Origin: JAILLW01 sp045640525
GTDB lineage: Bacteria > Bacillota > Clostridia > Lachnospirales > Lachnospiraceae
Assembly (NCBI GenBank): GCA_045640525.1
Contig: JAZUFE010000038.1
Span: 1-64,000, forward strand
DNA: 64,000 bases
Reading direction: 5' to 3'
Part shown: positions 1 to 7,476 of the stretch, piece after piece
How the letters are laid out: each line of letters opens with the position of its first letter
Numbering within the stretch: the first letter of the stretch is position 1
Notes under the pieces: generated by a model
Databases searched by the model: none
What the model saw: the letters and a program-made list of their open reading frames with translations, nothing else
Told to the model about the DNA's origin: nothing
Position numbers and translations under genes: made by a program

Positions 1-207
1 TTACGGTTCGTACTCGAGAATGTCTCCCGGTTGGCAATTGAGCGCATCACAGATTGCTTCCAAAGTGGAGAAGCGGATTGCACTTATCTTTCCGGTTTTG
101 ATTTTTGACAGGTTGACGTTGGTTACGCCAACCTTTTCGGACAATTCGTTTAGTGACATCTTGCGGTCGGCCATTACCCGATCAAGTCTCAATATGATTT
201 TCCCCAT
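1..207 (-). CDS. Small XRE/Cro-type DNA-binding regulator
   Basis: A 68-residue protein that is almost entirely one helix-turn-helix domain (residues about 15-60, with LNELSEKVGVTNVNLSKIKTG as the HTH core). It resembles the YozG/Cro-C1 group that is usually paired with a DUF2975 membrane protein. The reading frame is complete, since the stop codon occupies nt 1-3. A good AGGAGG site lies upstream of the ATG at 207. It sits 13 nt downstream of the DUF2975 gene in the same direction, so the two are very likely co-transcribed from the promoter at 902-930. I infer that this protein represses or controls its own operon through the inverted repeats there. The target genes cannot be read from the sequence. 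Confidence 0.9.
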   Translation of the reverse strand: MGKIILRLDRVMADRKMSLNELSEKVGVTNVNLSKIKTGKISAIRFSTLEAICDALNCQPGDILEYEP

Positions 208-219
208 AAACCCATCCTC

Positions 220-777
220 CTATAATGTCTCGTCGGATTGCTTTTGAAGAACGAATCCATATTGAAAAATGGTGTATATACACCACGAAGCGAGTCCTGC
301 AATTGCACCGCTGGCGATTCCGCTTGAAATAAATACCAGTAATGAAATAACAATCAACGTTATTTTCAGTTTTTTAATAACCGCTTCACCGAACGGAGTT
401 TCGCTTTCTTGAATTTCTTTAAATATTGATCCCATAAACCATAGAATTACTTCGATAATTGCGACTGCTATTGCCCCTATTATGCAATATGCCGCAATAA
501 GAACGGCAAGTCCGCCATGTTCAAGGAACGCCTGAGGGTCGATTCTAAAGGCTCCTATGTGACTTTCAAGTCTGATGTTAACATCCATTGAGTTAATATT
601 CATTCTGCTTCTTATTGCATCTGTAACGAAAGTGTTGTCAACGTTGTAACATACTATTCCTGCCACAAGGAAAACTACGAATATGGCTACTACTAAAATT
701 TTAAGTACCTTGATTACTGTGGATATTGTTTTGCAACTCTTTTTAACCTGCTGAAGTTTAAGTTCCTGTTCATTCAT
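220..777 (-). CDS. DUF2975 family membrane protein
   Basis: A 185-residue integral membrane protein with about four hydrophobic segments: near residues 20-45, near 90-115, and two close together in the C-terminal third. A soluble extracytoplasmic-looking stretch lies between the first and second. The composition and the partnership with a small XRE regulator fit the DUF2975 family, whose molecular function is unknown. An AGAGGAG ribosome site precedes the ATG. It is the first gene of a two-gene minus-strand operon with a leader of about 115 nt. Membrane protein plus tiny regulator resembles a sensing or stress module, but no ligand or activity can be inferred. Confidence 0.85.
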   Translation of the reverse strand: MNEQELKLQQVKKSCKTISTVIKVLKILVVAIFVVFLVAGIVCYNVDNTFVTDAIRSRMNINSMDVNIRLESHIGAFRIDPQAFLEHGGLAVLIAAYCIIGAIAVAIIEVILWFMGSIFKEIQESETPFGEAVIKKLKITLIVISLLVFISSGIASGAIAGLASWCIYTIFQYGFVLQKQSDETL

Positions 778-884
778 TCTATTTCTCCTCTACTTTCTTA
801 AAATAATTCTGCCTTTGTAAACATTTGTTTTGAATATGCTTTGGCTTTCATAGTATCTGCGCGCTTCGACAAAGATATATTTTT

Positions 885-953
885 TATCGCTTGTCGATAA
901 ATATATACCATGCCTCAAAACGTTTGTCAACAAAAAATTATCGTTAAACGATA
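885..953. promoter_or_regulatory. Pair of TATCG-N5-CGATA inverted repeats, likely operators
   Basis: Two copies of the same interrupted palindrome, TATCG-N5-CGATA, lie at 885-899 and 939-953 with centres 54 bp apart. The first covers the predicted start of transcription and the second lies just upstream of the -35 box, so they frame the promoter at 902-930. The five-base spacers differ (CTTGT and TTAAA) while the arms are identical, as expected for a protein-binding site. The likeliest ligand is the small XRE regulator encoded by the same operon. Confidence 0.65.
902..930 (-). promoter_or_regulatory. Promoter of the DUF2975-XRE operon
   Basis: Reading the minus strand, a perfect TTGACA -35 (complement of 925-930) is separated by exactly 17 nt from TATATA (complement of 902-907). 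Transcription should start near nt 895. This is one of the best sigma-A-type promoters in the window. Confidence 0.75.
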
Positions 954-991
954 AAAATGACAGCACGGCAAGTTGTATTTTTTCGATGCTA

Positions 992-1020
992 TTCACAGCG
1001 GGGAATAATATTGATAAAAT
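992..1020 (+). promoter_or_regulatory. Putative promoter of the C1 peptidase gene
   Basis: TTCACA (992-997), a 17-nt gap and TAAAAT (1015-1020) lie 58 nt upstream of the peptidase start. It matches the consensus moderately and would be divergent from the DUF2975-XRE promoter. The non-coding stretch 778-1077 holds only these two promoters and the operator repeats. Confidence 0.4.
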
Positions 1021-1077
1021 ATAGTATGTCAGTATTGACGACATCCGTAGTGCATACGGAAGATGGGAGGAAAATTA

Positions 1078-2853
1078 ATGTATAAGAAAAGATTACTGTC
1101 TGCTGTGATTGCAGCGCTGATGGCGGCTTCGGCTTTGATAATGCCGATGGCATCGACTGTTGATGCGTATGCGGACACAAAAACGAGATTACCGGACCGA
1201 TTCGATCTTCGTGATTATGGCTATGTTACACCGGTCAAAAACCAAGGATTGCTTGGAACCTGTTGGGGATTTGCTGCAATAGCGGCTGCGGAGACAAGTA
1301 TTCTTTCGGAACTTGGACTTAGTTACGAACAGTTTCGTGAAGTGTACGGCTATGATTTGGATTTATCGGAGAACCAGTTGGCGTGGTTTGTTAACACACC
1401 CATTCCTTCTGACGGTCTGGTCCAAACCCAGATAGGTGAGGGATTCTACAAAACTCATGTTAAGCCGGGAGATAAATCGGTAGGCCGTTATGACGGAGGC
1501 GGCTATTCGTTCTGTGCATCTTCGGTATTTGCCAATGGAATAGGTCCTTCGTTTGAATCCTTGGTTCCGTATAAGAATAAAGAGAATACAATTGTATATA
1601 AGGGTGTTAACGACGACTATATTGTAAGAGACAGATACTCGGAAGTGCCGGAGGGTTATGTTCCGTATGCATATTATAATGACGGAGATTGGTCTGTTGA
1701 CGAGAAATATCGATTCAACACAGTGATGCTTCTTCAGGATGCAAAAATACTGAATAGCCCGGCTCTAAAAGATGGTAATGGGAATTATGTATACGATCCT
1801 TCTGCAACTGAAGCAATTAAGAGGGAACTTATTGAAGGAAGAGCCGTATCGGTGTGCATAGCAGCGGACACATCGGATTTTTCACAACTAAATGTCAAAT
1901 CGAAATATATAAGTCCCAATTATGCTCATTATACGTACGAATCGACAACACCGACTCATGCCGTTACAATTGTCGGATATGATAACAGCTATGCGAAAGA
2001 GAATTTCCTTCCGAATCATCAACCTCCCGCAGACGGTGCGTGGATAGTTAAGAACAGCTGGGGAGCGGTAACGGAAGCATTCCCTAACAATAATAAATGG
2101 GGAGTTAACGGGTCGGGATATTTCTATCTTTCATATTATGACAGGTCCATATTTGATCCGGAGTGTTTTGATTTCAAGCTTTCGGATACCGAAGTTGTAA
2201 ATGTGTCGCAATATGATTACCTTCCGACTACGGCGACATTCTGCTTGACTAGTGAGGCTCCGGCTTCAATGGCCAATGTGTTTGCTAATGACAGTACGCC
2301 TCAGAAACTTCGCGAAGTGATGATTAAAACCGAAAAAGCCACATTGGCTAATGTTGATATATACATATTGTCTCCCGAAGCTCAAACGCCTACGGATGGT
2401 GAAAAAGTATGCACATTGGTTCAAAACTTTGATGTGGCCGGATATCATCCTGTTAAGTTTGACAAGGAAGTAATTATTCCTGCCAATGCCGATTACTCGG
2501 TTGTGGTTACTGAATATACTCCGTATTCCGAGGGTGTTGAAGAACCTCATAATTGCTATGCGATACAGGTGGGATATGACTATGGCGAAAGGACGGTTGA
2601 AGAACTCAAGAAACTGGGCATTGATCCTGCAGAACTTAAGTTTATGTATGCCAAATCGGTAGTTAACAAGGATGAAAGCTTTATTTATATTAACGGAGAA
2701 TGGCATGATTGGTCCGAATATATCAAGGAAGTGCTCAATAAAGCGATTTTGCCTGCGCCAAGGGCACTTATTTTCGGAAACCTGGCGTATGATTTGGGAG
2801 AGATGTATGTGTTTGACAATTTTCCGATAAAGGTGCGCTCGATTGATAATTAG
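1078..2853 (+). CDS. Secreted papain-like (C1) cysteine peptidase
   Basis: A 591-residue exported protease. Residues 1-35 are a classic signal peptide (MYKKRLL, hydrophobic core, cleavage near VDAYA). The mature protein begins with the papain-type LPDRFDLRD and VKNQG motifs. The catalytic residues are visible as Cys62 in GTCWGFAA, His294 in THAVTIVGYD and Asn326 in IVKNSWG. The large insertion between Cys and His is typical of bacterial extracellular members, as is the roughly 200-residue beta-rich C-terminal region, which resembles the lectin-like domain attached to these proteases. An upstream in-frame ATG at 1063 is rejected because the GGGAGG ribosome site (1065-1070) lies inside that extension and serves the ATG at 1078. 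The substrate is unknown; a role in peptide acquisition or cell-surface processing is inferred. Confidence 0.9.
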   Translation: MYKKRLLSAVIAALMAASALIMPMASTVDAYADTKTRLPDRFDLRDYGYVTPVKNQGLLGTCWGFAAIAAAETSILSELGLSYEQFREVYGYDLDLSENQLAWFVNTPIPSDGLVQTQIGEGFYKTHVKPGDKSVGRYDGGGYSFCASSVFANGIGPSFESLVPYKNKENTIVYKGVNDDYIVRDRYSEVPEGYVPYAYYNDGDWSVDEKYRFNTVMLLQDAKILNSPALKDGNGNYVYDPSATEAIKRELIEGRAVSVCIAADTSDFSQLNVKSKYISPNYAHYTYESTTPTHAVTIVGYDNSYAKENFLPNHQPPADGAWIVKNSWGAVTEAFPNNNKWGVNGSGYFYLSYYDRSIFDPECFDFKLSDTEVVNVSQYDYLPTTATFCLTSEAPASMANVFANDSTPQKLREVMIKTEKATLANVDIYILSPEAQTPTDGEKVCTLVQNFDVAGYHPVKFDKEVIIPANADYSVVVTEYTPYSEGVEEPHNCYAIQVGYDYGERTVEELKKLGIDPAELKFMYAKSVVNKDESFIYINGEWHDWSEYIKEVLNKAILPAPRALIFGNLAYDLGEMYVFDNFPIKVRSIDN

Positions 2854-2873
2854 GACAATTATTCGAAAATATT

Positions 2874-2901
2874 TTGTGTAGTGCTATTTTATTCATACAA
2901 T
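2874..2901 (+). promoter_or_regulatory. Putative promoter of the membrane protein at 2944
   Basis: TTGTGT (2874-2879) and TACAAT (2896-2901) are separated by 16 nt, about 40 nt upstream of a good AGGAGG ribosome site. Moderate support only. Confidence 0.35.
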
Positions 2902-2943
2902 ATGTGGTATAGTGTTTTTTAGTAAAAGAAAGGAGGATTTGAA

Positions 2944-3597
2944 ATGAATTCATATCCCAGTGCCGCTAAAGGCGTAAAAAAGATTTTTTCAGCTGAAGTT
3001 TTACAGTTAATCGGAACATTATGTATGTCGCTCGGAACCGTTTTTTTGGTAATTACAGGAGCTGTTGCAATAGGCTCTGCATTTACATCAATTAGTATGG
3101 CGACGGTAGCTGTTTTCGGAATACTTGGACTTGTGTTCACTATTCCCGGTGCAATTGTTGCATTAATCGGTTACATTTTCTATCTTATCGGAATCAAGAC
3201 AGCAGGTGCTGATGAAGCAGGTTATAACAATGCTTTCTGGATTTTGATTATCAGCCTTGTTATTACTGTTATTTCAGCTTTCGTAAGCGGAACAGCCAAG
3301 ACAATTTTAGGTTTATTCCCTACATTCTTGGATATCGTTGCATTGATATTCGTAGTTCAGGCTACCGAGAGATTGCTCCAGTCAAGAAATTGTACAGAAC
3401 TTGCTAATCAGGGTAATACATCTTTGAATCTTATTCTTATTCCTTACCTTGCCAGTGCAGTGTTGAAATTGGTAACAACTTTCATTTCAGCACCCGTAGT
3501 TTTGCTTGTATTGTCAATTATTTCATTGATTGTTGCTATTGTAGGATATGTTCTTTATATGTCTTTCTTAAAGAAAGCGAGCAAGAATTTGGCATAG
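2944..3597 (+). CDS. Polytopic membrane protein of unknown function
   Basis: A 217-residue, strongly hydrophobic protein with roughly six predicted transmembrane segments, rich in Ile, Val, Ser and Ala. It has no charged catalytic motif and no signal peptide beyond its first membrane helix. AAAGGAGG precedes the ATG at good spacing. I do not recognise the family. It appears to be a single-gene unit, with its own possible promoter and a hairpin terminator at 3638-3668. Confidence 0.75.
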   Translation: MNSYPSAAKGVKKIFSAEVLQLIGTLCMSLGTVFLVITGAVAIGSAFTSISMATVAVFGILGLVFTIPGAIVALIGYIFYLIGIKTAGADEAGYNNAFWILIISLVITVISAFVSGTAKTILGLFPTFLDIVALIFVVQATERLLQSRNCTELANQGNTSLNLILIPYLASAVLKLVTTFISAPVVLLVLSIISLIVAIVGYVLYMSFLKKASKNLA

Positions 3598-3637
3598 TGC
3601 AAATCTTTGACCAAATATTTTGTATTTAGAAATACTA

Positions 3638-3668
3638 TTACCCCCGGATGCTTGTCCGGGGGTATATT
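3638..3668 (+). terminator. Rho-independent terminator after the membrane protein
   Basis: The arms CCCCCGGA (3641-3648) and TCCGGGGG (3655-3662) pair around a six-base loop, with two more A-T pairs outside. An AT-rich but not pure-T run follows. It is one of the most GC-rich hairpins in the region. Confidence 0.65.
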
Positions 3669-3729
3669 ATATTGCAATTATCTTTCCGAATATTTGCAGG
3701 GTAATAAACTTTTCTATACTTGCCAACAA

Positions 3730-3738
3730 TGATATAAT
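3730..3738 (+). promoter_or_regulatory. Extended -10 promoter of the mtnA operon
   Basis: TGATATAAT gives a perfect -10 hexamer with the TGn extension, and the -35 region is weak. Transcription would start near 3745, leaving a leader of about 24 nt before the mtnA ATG at 3769. Confidence 0.6.
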
Positions 3739-3768
3739 CGTAAGTGCGCATGAAATAAGGAGATTAGA

Positions 3769-4872
3769 ATGGCTAAAAATATACTTGAATACAATACGGT
3801 TGAACTTGATGACAAAGATATGAGTGTGGTTATCATAGACCAGACATTACTTCCTGCCAAGACTGAGCTGATACGCTTGAAGACAGCACAGGAAATTTGG
3901 GATGCAATATATCTTTTGAAGGTAAGAGGGGCTCCGGCAATCGGAGTTGCGGCTGCATATGGTTTGTATGTGCTGAGCGTTGAAATAAAGAACAGGATTG
4001 GCAGCAACGCCGATAATATAAACGAATTTTATGAAGAATTTAAAAAACAAAAGGAGTTTCTTAATTCATCAAGACCGACAGCGGTTAATCTTTCGTGGGC
4101 TTTGAACAGAATGGACAAATGCTGTCAAAATGCCATCGCTTCGGGCAAATCGTTGGAAGAAATAATATCTTTGCTGCACGCTGAGTCTGTAGCAATTCAG
4201 GAAGAAGACATCAATACCTGCAAAATGATCGGAGAGTACGGACTTTCATTGGTTAAAAAGGGCGATGGAATATTGACGCACTGCAATGCGGGACAATTGG
4301 CAACATCCAAGTACGGAACAGCGACTGCGCCGATTTATCTTGGATTGGAACGCAATTATGGCTTTAAAGTGTTCGCGGATGAAACGAGGCCTTTATTGCA
4401 AGGAGCAAGATTAACATCGTACGAATTGTTTTCGGCAGGCGTCGATGTGACATTGATATGTGACAATATGTCCGGGACGGTTATGAGAAACGGATGGGTT
4501 AATGCAGTATTTGTAGGATGTGACAGAGTGGCAGCCAACGGTGACGTGGCGAATAAGATCGGAACTTCCGTTGTGGCAACCGTAGCCAAAAGATATAACG
4601 TCCCTGTATATGTTTGTGCTCCGACATCAACGATTGATTTGAATACTCCTACAGGAGCGGATATTAAAATAGAGCAAAGACCGGCAGACGAGGTTACCAA
4701 AATGTGGTACAAGGAACCGATGGCGCCCGAAGGTGTCAAAGTATTTAATCCGGCCTTTGATGTTACGGACAATGAGCTTGTTACGGCTATTGTTACGGAA
4801 TACGGAATAGCGAGGGCACCATATACAGAGTCGCTTAAAGCAATAATCGAAAAGAAGAATTCAGGTAACTAA
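3769..4872 (+). CDS. mtnA: S-methyl-5-thioribose-1-phosphate isomerase (or 5-deoxyribose-1-phosphate isomerase)
   Basis: A 367-residue member of the aldose-ketose isomerase family related to eIF2B. It should convert methylthioribose-1-phosphate, or the 5-deoxyribose analogue, into the ribulose-1-phosphate form. Family motifs are intact: RGAPAIGVAAAYG near residue 55, catalytic Cys172 in LTHCNAGQLA, ADETRPLLQGARLT, and catalytic Asp252 in GCDRVAANGDVANKIGT. AAGGAG precedes the ATG. The next gene, 11 nt downstream, is a class II aldolase. That pairing is known from the DHAP shunt and from disposal of 5-deoxyribose made by radical SAM enzymes, so the true substrate may be the deoxy sugar. No kinase or phosphorylase gene is present here. 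Confidence 0.9.
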   Translation: MAKNILEYNTVELDDKDMSVVIIDQTLLPAKTELIRLKTAQEIWDAIYLLKVRGAPAIGVAAAYGLYVLSVEIKNRIGSNADNINEFYEEFKKQKEFLNSSRPTAVNLSWALNRMDKCCQNAIASGKSLEEIISLLHAESVAIQEEDINTCKMIGEYGLSLVKKGDGILTHCNAGQLATSKYGTATAPIYLGLERNYGFKVFADETRPLLQGARLTSYELFSAGVDVTLICDNMSGTVMRNGWVNAVFVGCDRVAANGDVANKIGTSVVATVAKRYNVPVYVCAPTSTIDLNTPTGADIKIEQRPADEVTKMWYKEPMAPEGVKVFNPAFDVTDNELVTAIVTEYGIARAPYTESLKAIIEKKNSGN

Positions 4873-4883
4873 GTGGAGGAGAT

Positions 4884-5558
4884 ATGGCTGAATATTTATC
4901 CGGAAAAGAAGCCAAAAAGGCGATATTGGATATAGGGCAACGTATGTATGTCAGAAACTTTGTTGCCGCCAATGACGGAAATATTTCCGTCAAAGTGGGT
5001 GATAACGAGATTTGGGCGACACCTACCGGGGTATCCAAAGGATTTATGACCAAAGATATGTTGGTTAAAGTGGATTTGGATGGAAACGTACTAAAGGGGG
5101 ACCAAAAGCCTTCTTCCGAATTGAAAATGCACCTTCGTGCATATAAGGAGAATAAGGACTTAAAAGCGGTCGTTCATGCACATCCGCCTATTTCTACCTC
5201 GTTCAGTATTGCCGGAATACCGCTTAATACACCGGTACTGGCAGAAGCTGTGATTACGCTCGGAGATGTTCCGATAGTTCCGTATGCGGAACTTGGAAGT
5301 AAAGAAGTGCCTGACGGAATTGCACCGTTTTGCAATACCCATAATGGGGTACTGCTGGCCAATCACGGAGTTGTTACGTGGGGGGAGGATCCTTACGGTG
5401 CGTATTACAGACTCGAATCCATAGAGTATTATGCCAATATTCTTATGATTACGGGTAAAATATTGGAAAACCAGAATTCATTGTCGAGCGAACAGGTTGA
5501 AAGACTTTTGGCAATGCGTGAAAAATTTGGAATTAAATTGGGCGGTAAACCGATATGA
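4884..5558 (+). CDS. Class II (zinc) aldolase, FucA/DrdA-like
   Basis: A 224-residue class II aldolase/adducin-domain protein. It carries GNISVK, the catalytic Glu in KPSSELKMH, the zinc-binding HAHPP pair and a further zinc histidine in LANHGVVTWG. Such enzymes retro-aldol cleave sugar 1-phosphates into dihydroxyacetone phosphate and an aldehyde. Lying directly after mtnA (GTGGAGGAG ribosome site), it probably cleaves methylthioribulose-1-phosphate or 5-deoxyribulose-1-phosphate, giving DHAP plus methylthioacetaldehyde or acetaldehyde. L-fuculose-phosphate aldolase activity is the alternative, but no fucose genes are nearby. Its stop codon overlaps the start of the PHP gene (ATGA). Confidence 0.85.
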   Translation: MAEYLSGKEAKKAILDIGQRMYVRNFVAANDGNISVKVGDNEIWATPTGVSKGFMTKDMLVKVDLDGNVLKGDQKPSSELKMHLRAYKENKDLKAVVHAHPPISTSFSIAGIPLNTPVLAEAVITLGDVPIVPYAELGSKEVPDGIAPFCNTHNGVLLANHGVVTWGEDPYGAYYRLESIEYYANILMITGKILENQNSLSSEQVERLLAMREKFGIKLGGKPI

Positions 5559-6337
5559 TAGATATTTCCGAATATAAGTACAAATATGAAACGCATTTAC
5601 ATACCTGTGAGGCAAGTGCCTGCGCCAAATGTCCAGGAAATGATATGGTCAAGGCGGCCAAAGAGGCAGGATATGCGGGGGCTTTTGTGACGGACCATGC
5701 ATGGGGAGGCAATACGTGCGTGGATAAATCATTACCGTGGAAAGAATGGATAGAACTGTTTAAACGCGGATATGAGAATGCCAAAGAATGGGGAGAGGCT
5801 AATGACTTTGCGGTTTTCTTCGGATATGAAGCAGGTTACAACGGCACGGAATTTTTGATTTACGGACTGACACCTGAATGGCTTATCGAACATGAAGAAA
5901 TCCGTACCGCTTCTATAGAAGAACAAATGGGAATTGTTCACTCAGGAGGCGGGATTGTAGTACATGCACATCCGTACAGGGAGGAGTATTATATACCCGA
6001 AATACGTCTGTTTCCCGAATATGTTGACGGGGTGGAGGCAGTTAATGCAACTCATTCAAGTCATCTTAGCACGGCTCATAATGACCACAATTTCGACATT
6101 AGAGCAATAGCATATGCCAGAAAACACGGATTCTTTATGACCGCAGGGTCCGATGTACATTCGACTCTTATGCTTGGAGGAGGAATGCTTTGTAACAGGA
6201 AGCTTACCTCGCCGCAGGACTATATTGATATGGTCAAATCCGACAGAATGTATTTGCTCACCGATGGTGACAGAATATACGACAGGTATGCCAATCTTTT
6301 GACCCAAGAACCTTATGAAAGTATAAAGAATTCTTAA
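5555..6337 (+). CDS. PHP-domain metal-dependent phosphoesterase
   Basis: A 260-residue polymerase-and-histidinol-phosphatase domain protein. All metal-binding motifs are present: HLHT at residues 14-17, TDHAW, the Glu in FGYEAG, HAHPYREEY, and GSDVHS near the C-terminus. An unusual Cys-rich loop (CEASACAKC) follows HLHT. It overlaps the aldolase gene by four bases and should be translationally coupled to it. Its substrate is unknown. The context suggests hydrolysis of a phosphorylated sugar or nucleotide by-product in the same salvage route, which is inference only. Confidence 0.8.
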   Translation: MIDISEYKYKYETHLHTCEASACAKCPGNDMVKAAKEAGYAGAFVTDHAWGGNTCVDKSLPWKEWIELFKRGYENAKEWGEANDFAVFFGYEAGYNGTEFLIYGLTPEWLIEHEEIRTASIEEQMGIVHSGGGIVVHAHPYREEYYIPEIRLFPEYVDGVEAVNATHSSHLSTAHNDHNFDIRAIAYARKHGFFMTAGSDVHSTLMLGGGMLCNRKLTSPQDYIDMVKSDRMYLLTDGDRIYDRYANLLTQEPYESIKNS

Positions 6338-6373
6338 AAGAATCTAAACATGCGCTTTTTTAAAAGAACCTGT

Positions 6374-6381
6374 GATATAGT
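6374..6381 (+). promoter_or_regulatory. Extended -10 promoter before the foldase lipoprotein
   Basis: TGATATAGT (TG at 6373-6374, hexamer 6376-6381) is an extended -10 element. The start would be near 6388, giving a leader of only about 12 nt, which agrees with the lack of a clear Shine-Dalgarno site before the ATG at 6400. Confidence 0.45.
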
Positions 6382-6399
6382 GATACTTGTGAAGTTAAT

Positions 6400-7464
6400 A
6401 TGAAGAATGCATCGTTTTTGAAAATATTATCGACTGTAACAGCGATATTGATACTGATTTGTCCGTTGTGCGGATGCGCAGGTGAATCATCACCTCAGAT
6501 TGTTCTGACTACGGGATTCGCCGACGACGAAGTGTTCAAACTTGAAAATCAGATTTGTACACTTCCCGAAATAATGGTCTATCTGGTAAATACACAGTCA
6601 AAGTATGAGAGTGTTTACGGCTCTGAGATTTGGAATGTGACTTCCGACGGAATTTCGATGAGGGATTCTGTTAAAGATAATGTTTTGGCCGACATTTCTC
6701 GAATTAAGGCTATGAATATTTTGGCACAGCAGAATGAATGTGAGCTGGATGATGAAGAAAAAGAAAGAGCGAAAGCAGCTGCAAATGATTATTTTGCAAC
6801 GCTGAGTAGCGATGAAAAGGAATATATGCATATTACCGCAGATATATTGACTACCATGTATTCGGAATATGCATTATCGAATAAAGTTTACAATGAAATC
6901 ATAAAGGACATAAATCCCGAAATTTCCGACGACGAAGCAAGAACCATTACCGTTCAACATATTCTTATCAAAACGTATTCAACCGACGAGAACGGCCAAA
7001 AAGTTGAGTATTCGGTAGATGATAAACAAAAGGCGTATGACAAGGCCAGAATGATCAGAACCTTGGCTATGGACGGTGAACATGATTTTGAAGAACTGGC
7101 CCTCCAGTATTCCGAGGGAGAAACGATTGAGTTTTCGTTCGGAAAAGGTGAGATGGATTCGGTGTTCGAGCAGGCCGCATTTAATTTGGGTAAGGACGAA
7201 ATTTCGGAAATTATTACGACAGAATACGGATATCATATTGTTAAGTGCATCAATACTTTCAATAAAGATGAGACCGATGGCAATAAGACCAGAATAGCGG
7301 ATAAGCAAAGACAGAAGGTTTTCGGGGCCAATTATGACGAATTCGCCAATACGCTTTTGACATACCTGAACGAAGAGCTGTGGAATTCGATAACTGTAGA
7401 ACATAATGATAACATTAAATCTCAATCGTTTTTTGAGATTTATGATAAATACTTTAATGAATAA
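6400..7464 (+). CDS. PrsA-like peptidyl-prolyl isomerase lipoprotein
   Basis: A 354-residue exported foldase. The N-terminus is a lipoprotein signal with lipobox LCGC, so the protein should be anchored on the outer face of the membrane. A helical SurA/PrsA-like N-terminal region (about residues 40-170) is followed by a parvulin domain of the PpiC type (about residues 175-290), recognisable from VQHILIKT, DFEELALQYSEG, FGKGEM and GYHIVK. It should help exported proteins fold. It is followed closely by htpG (12 nt gap), an unusual pairing of an extracytoplasmic and a cytosolic chaperone in one transcription unit. Confidence 0.85.
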   Translation: MKNASFLKILSTVTAILILICPLCGCAGESSPQIVLTTGFADDEVFKLENQICTLPEIMVYLVNTQSKYESVYGSEIWNVTSDGISMRDSVKDNVLADISRIKAMNILAQQNECELDDEEKERAKAAANDYFATLSSDEKEYMHITADILTTMYSEYALSNKVYNEIIKDINPEISDDEARTITVQHILIKTYSTDENGQKVEYSVDDKQKAYDKARMIRTLAMDGEHDFEELALQYSEGETIEFSFGKGEMDSVFEQAAFNLGKDEISEIITTEYGYHIVKCINTFNKDETDGNKTRIADKQRQKVFGANYDEFANTLLTYLNEELWNSITVEHNDNIKSQSFFEIYDKYFNE

Positions 7465-7476
7465 AGGAGTAAGAAC

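Noticed and set aside
790..1044. Minus-strand open frame of 84 codons upstream of the DUF2975 gene
   Set aside because: It covers the consensus promoter and both operator repeats and has no ribosome site.
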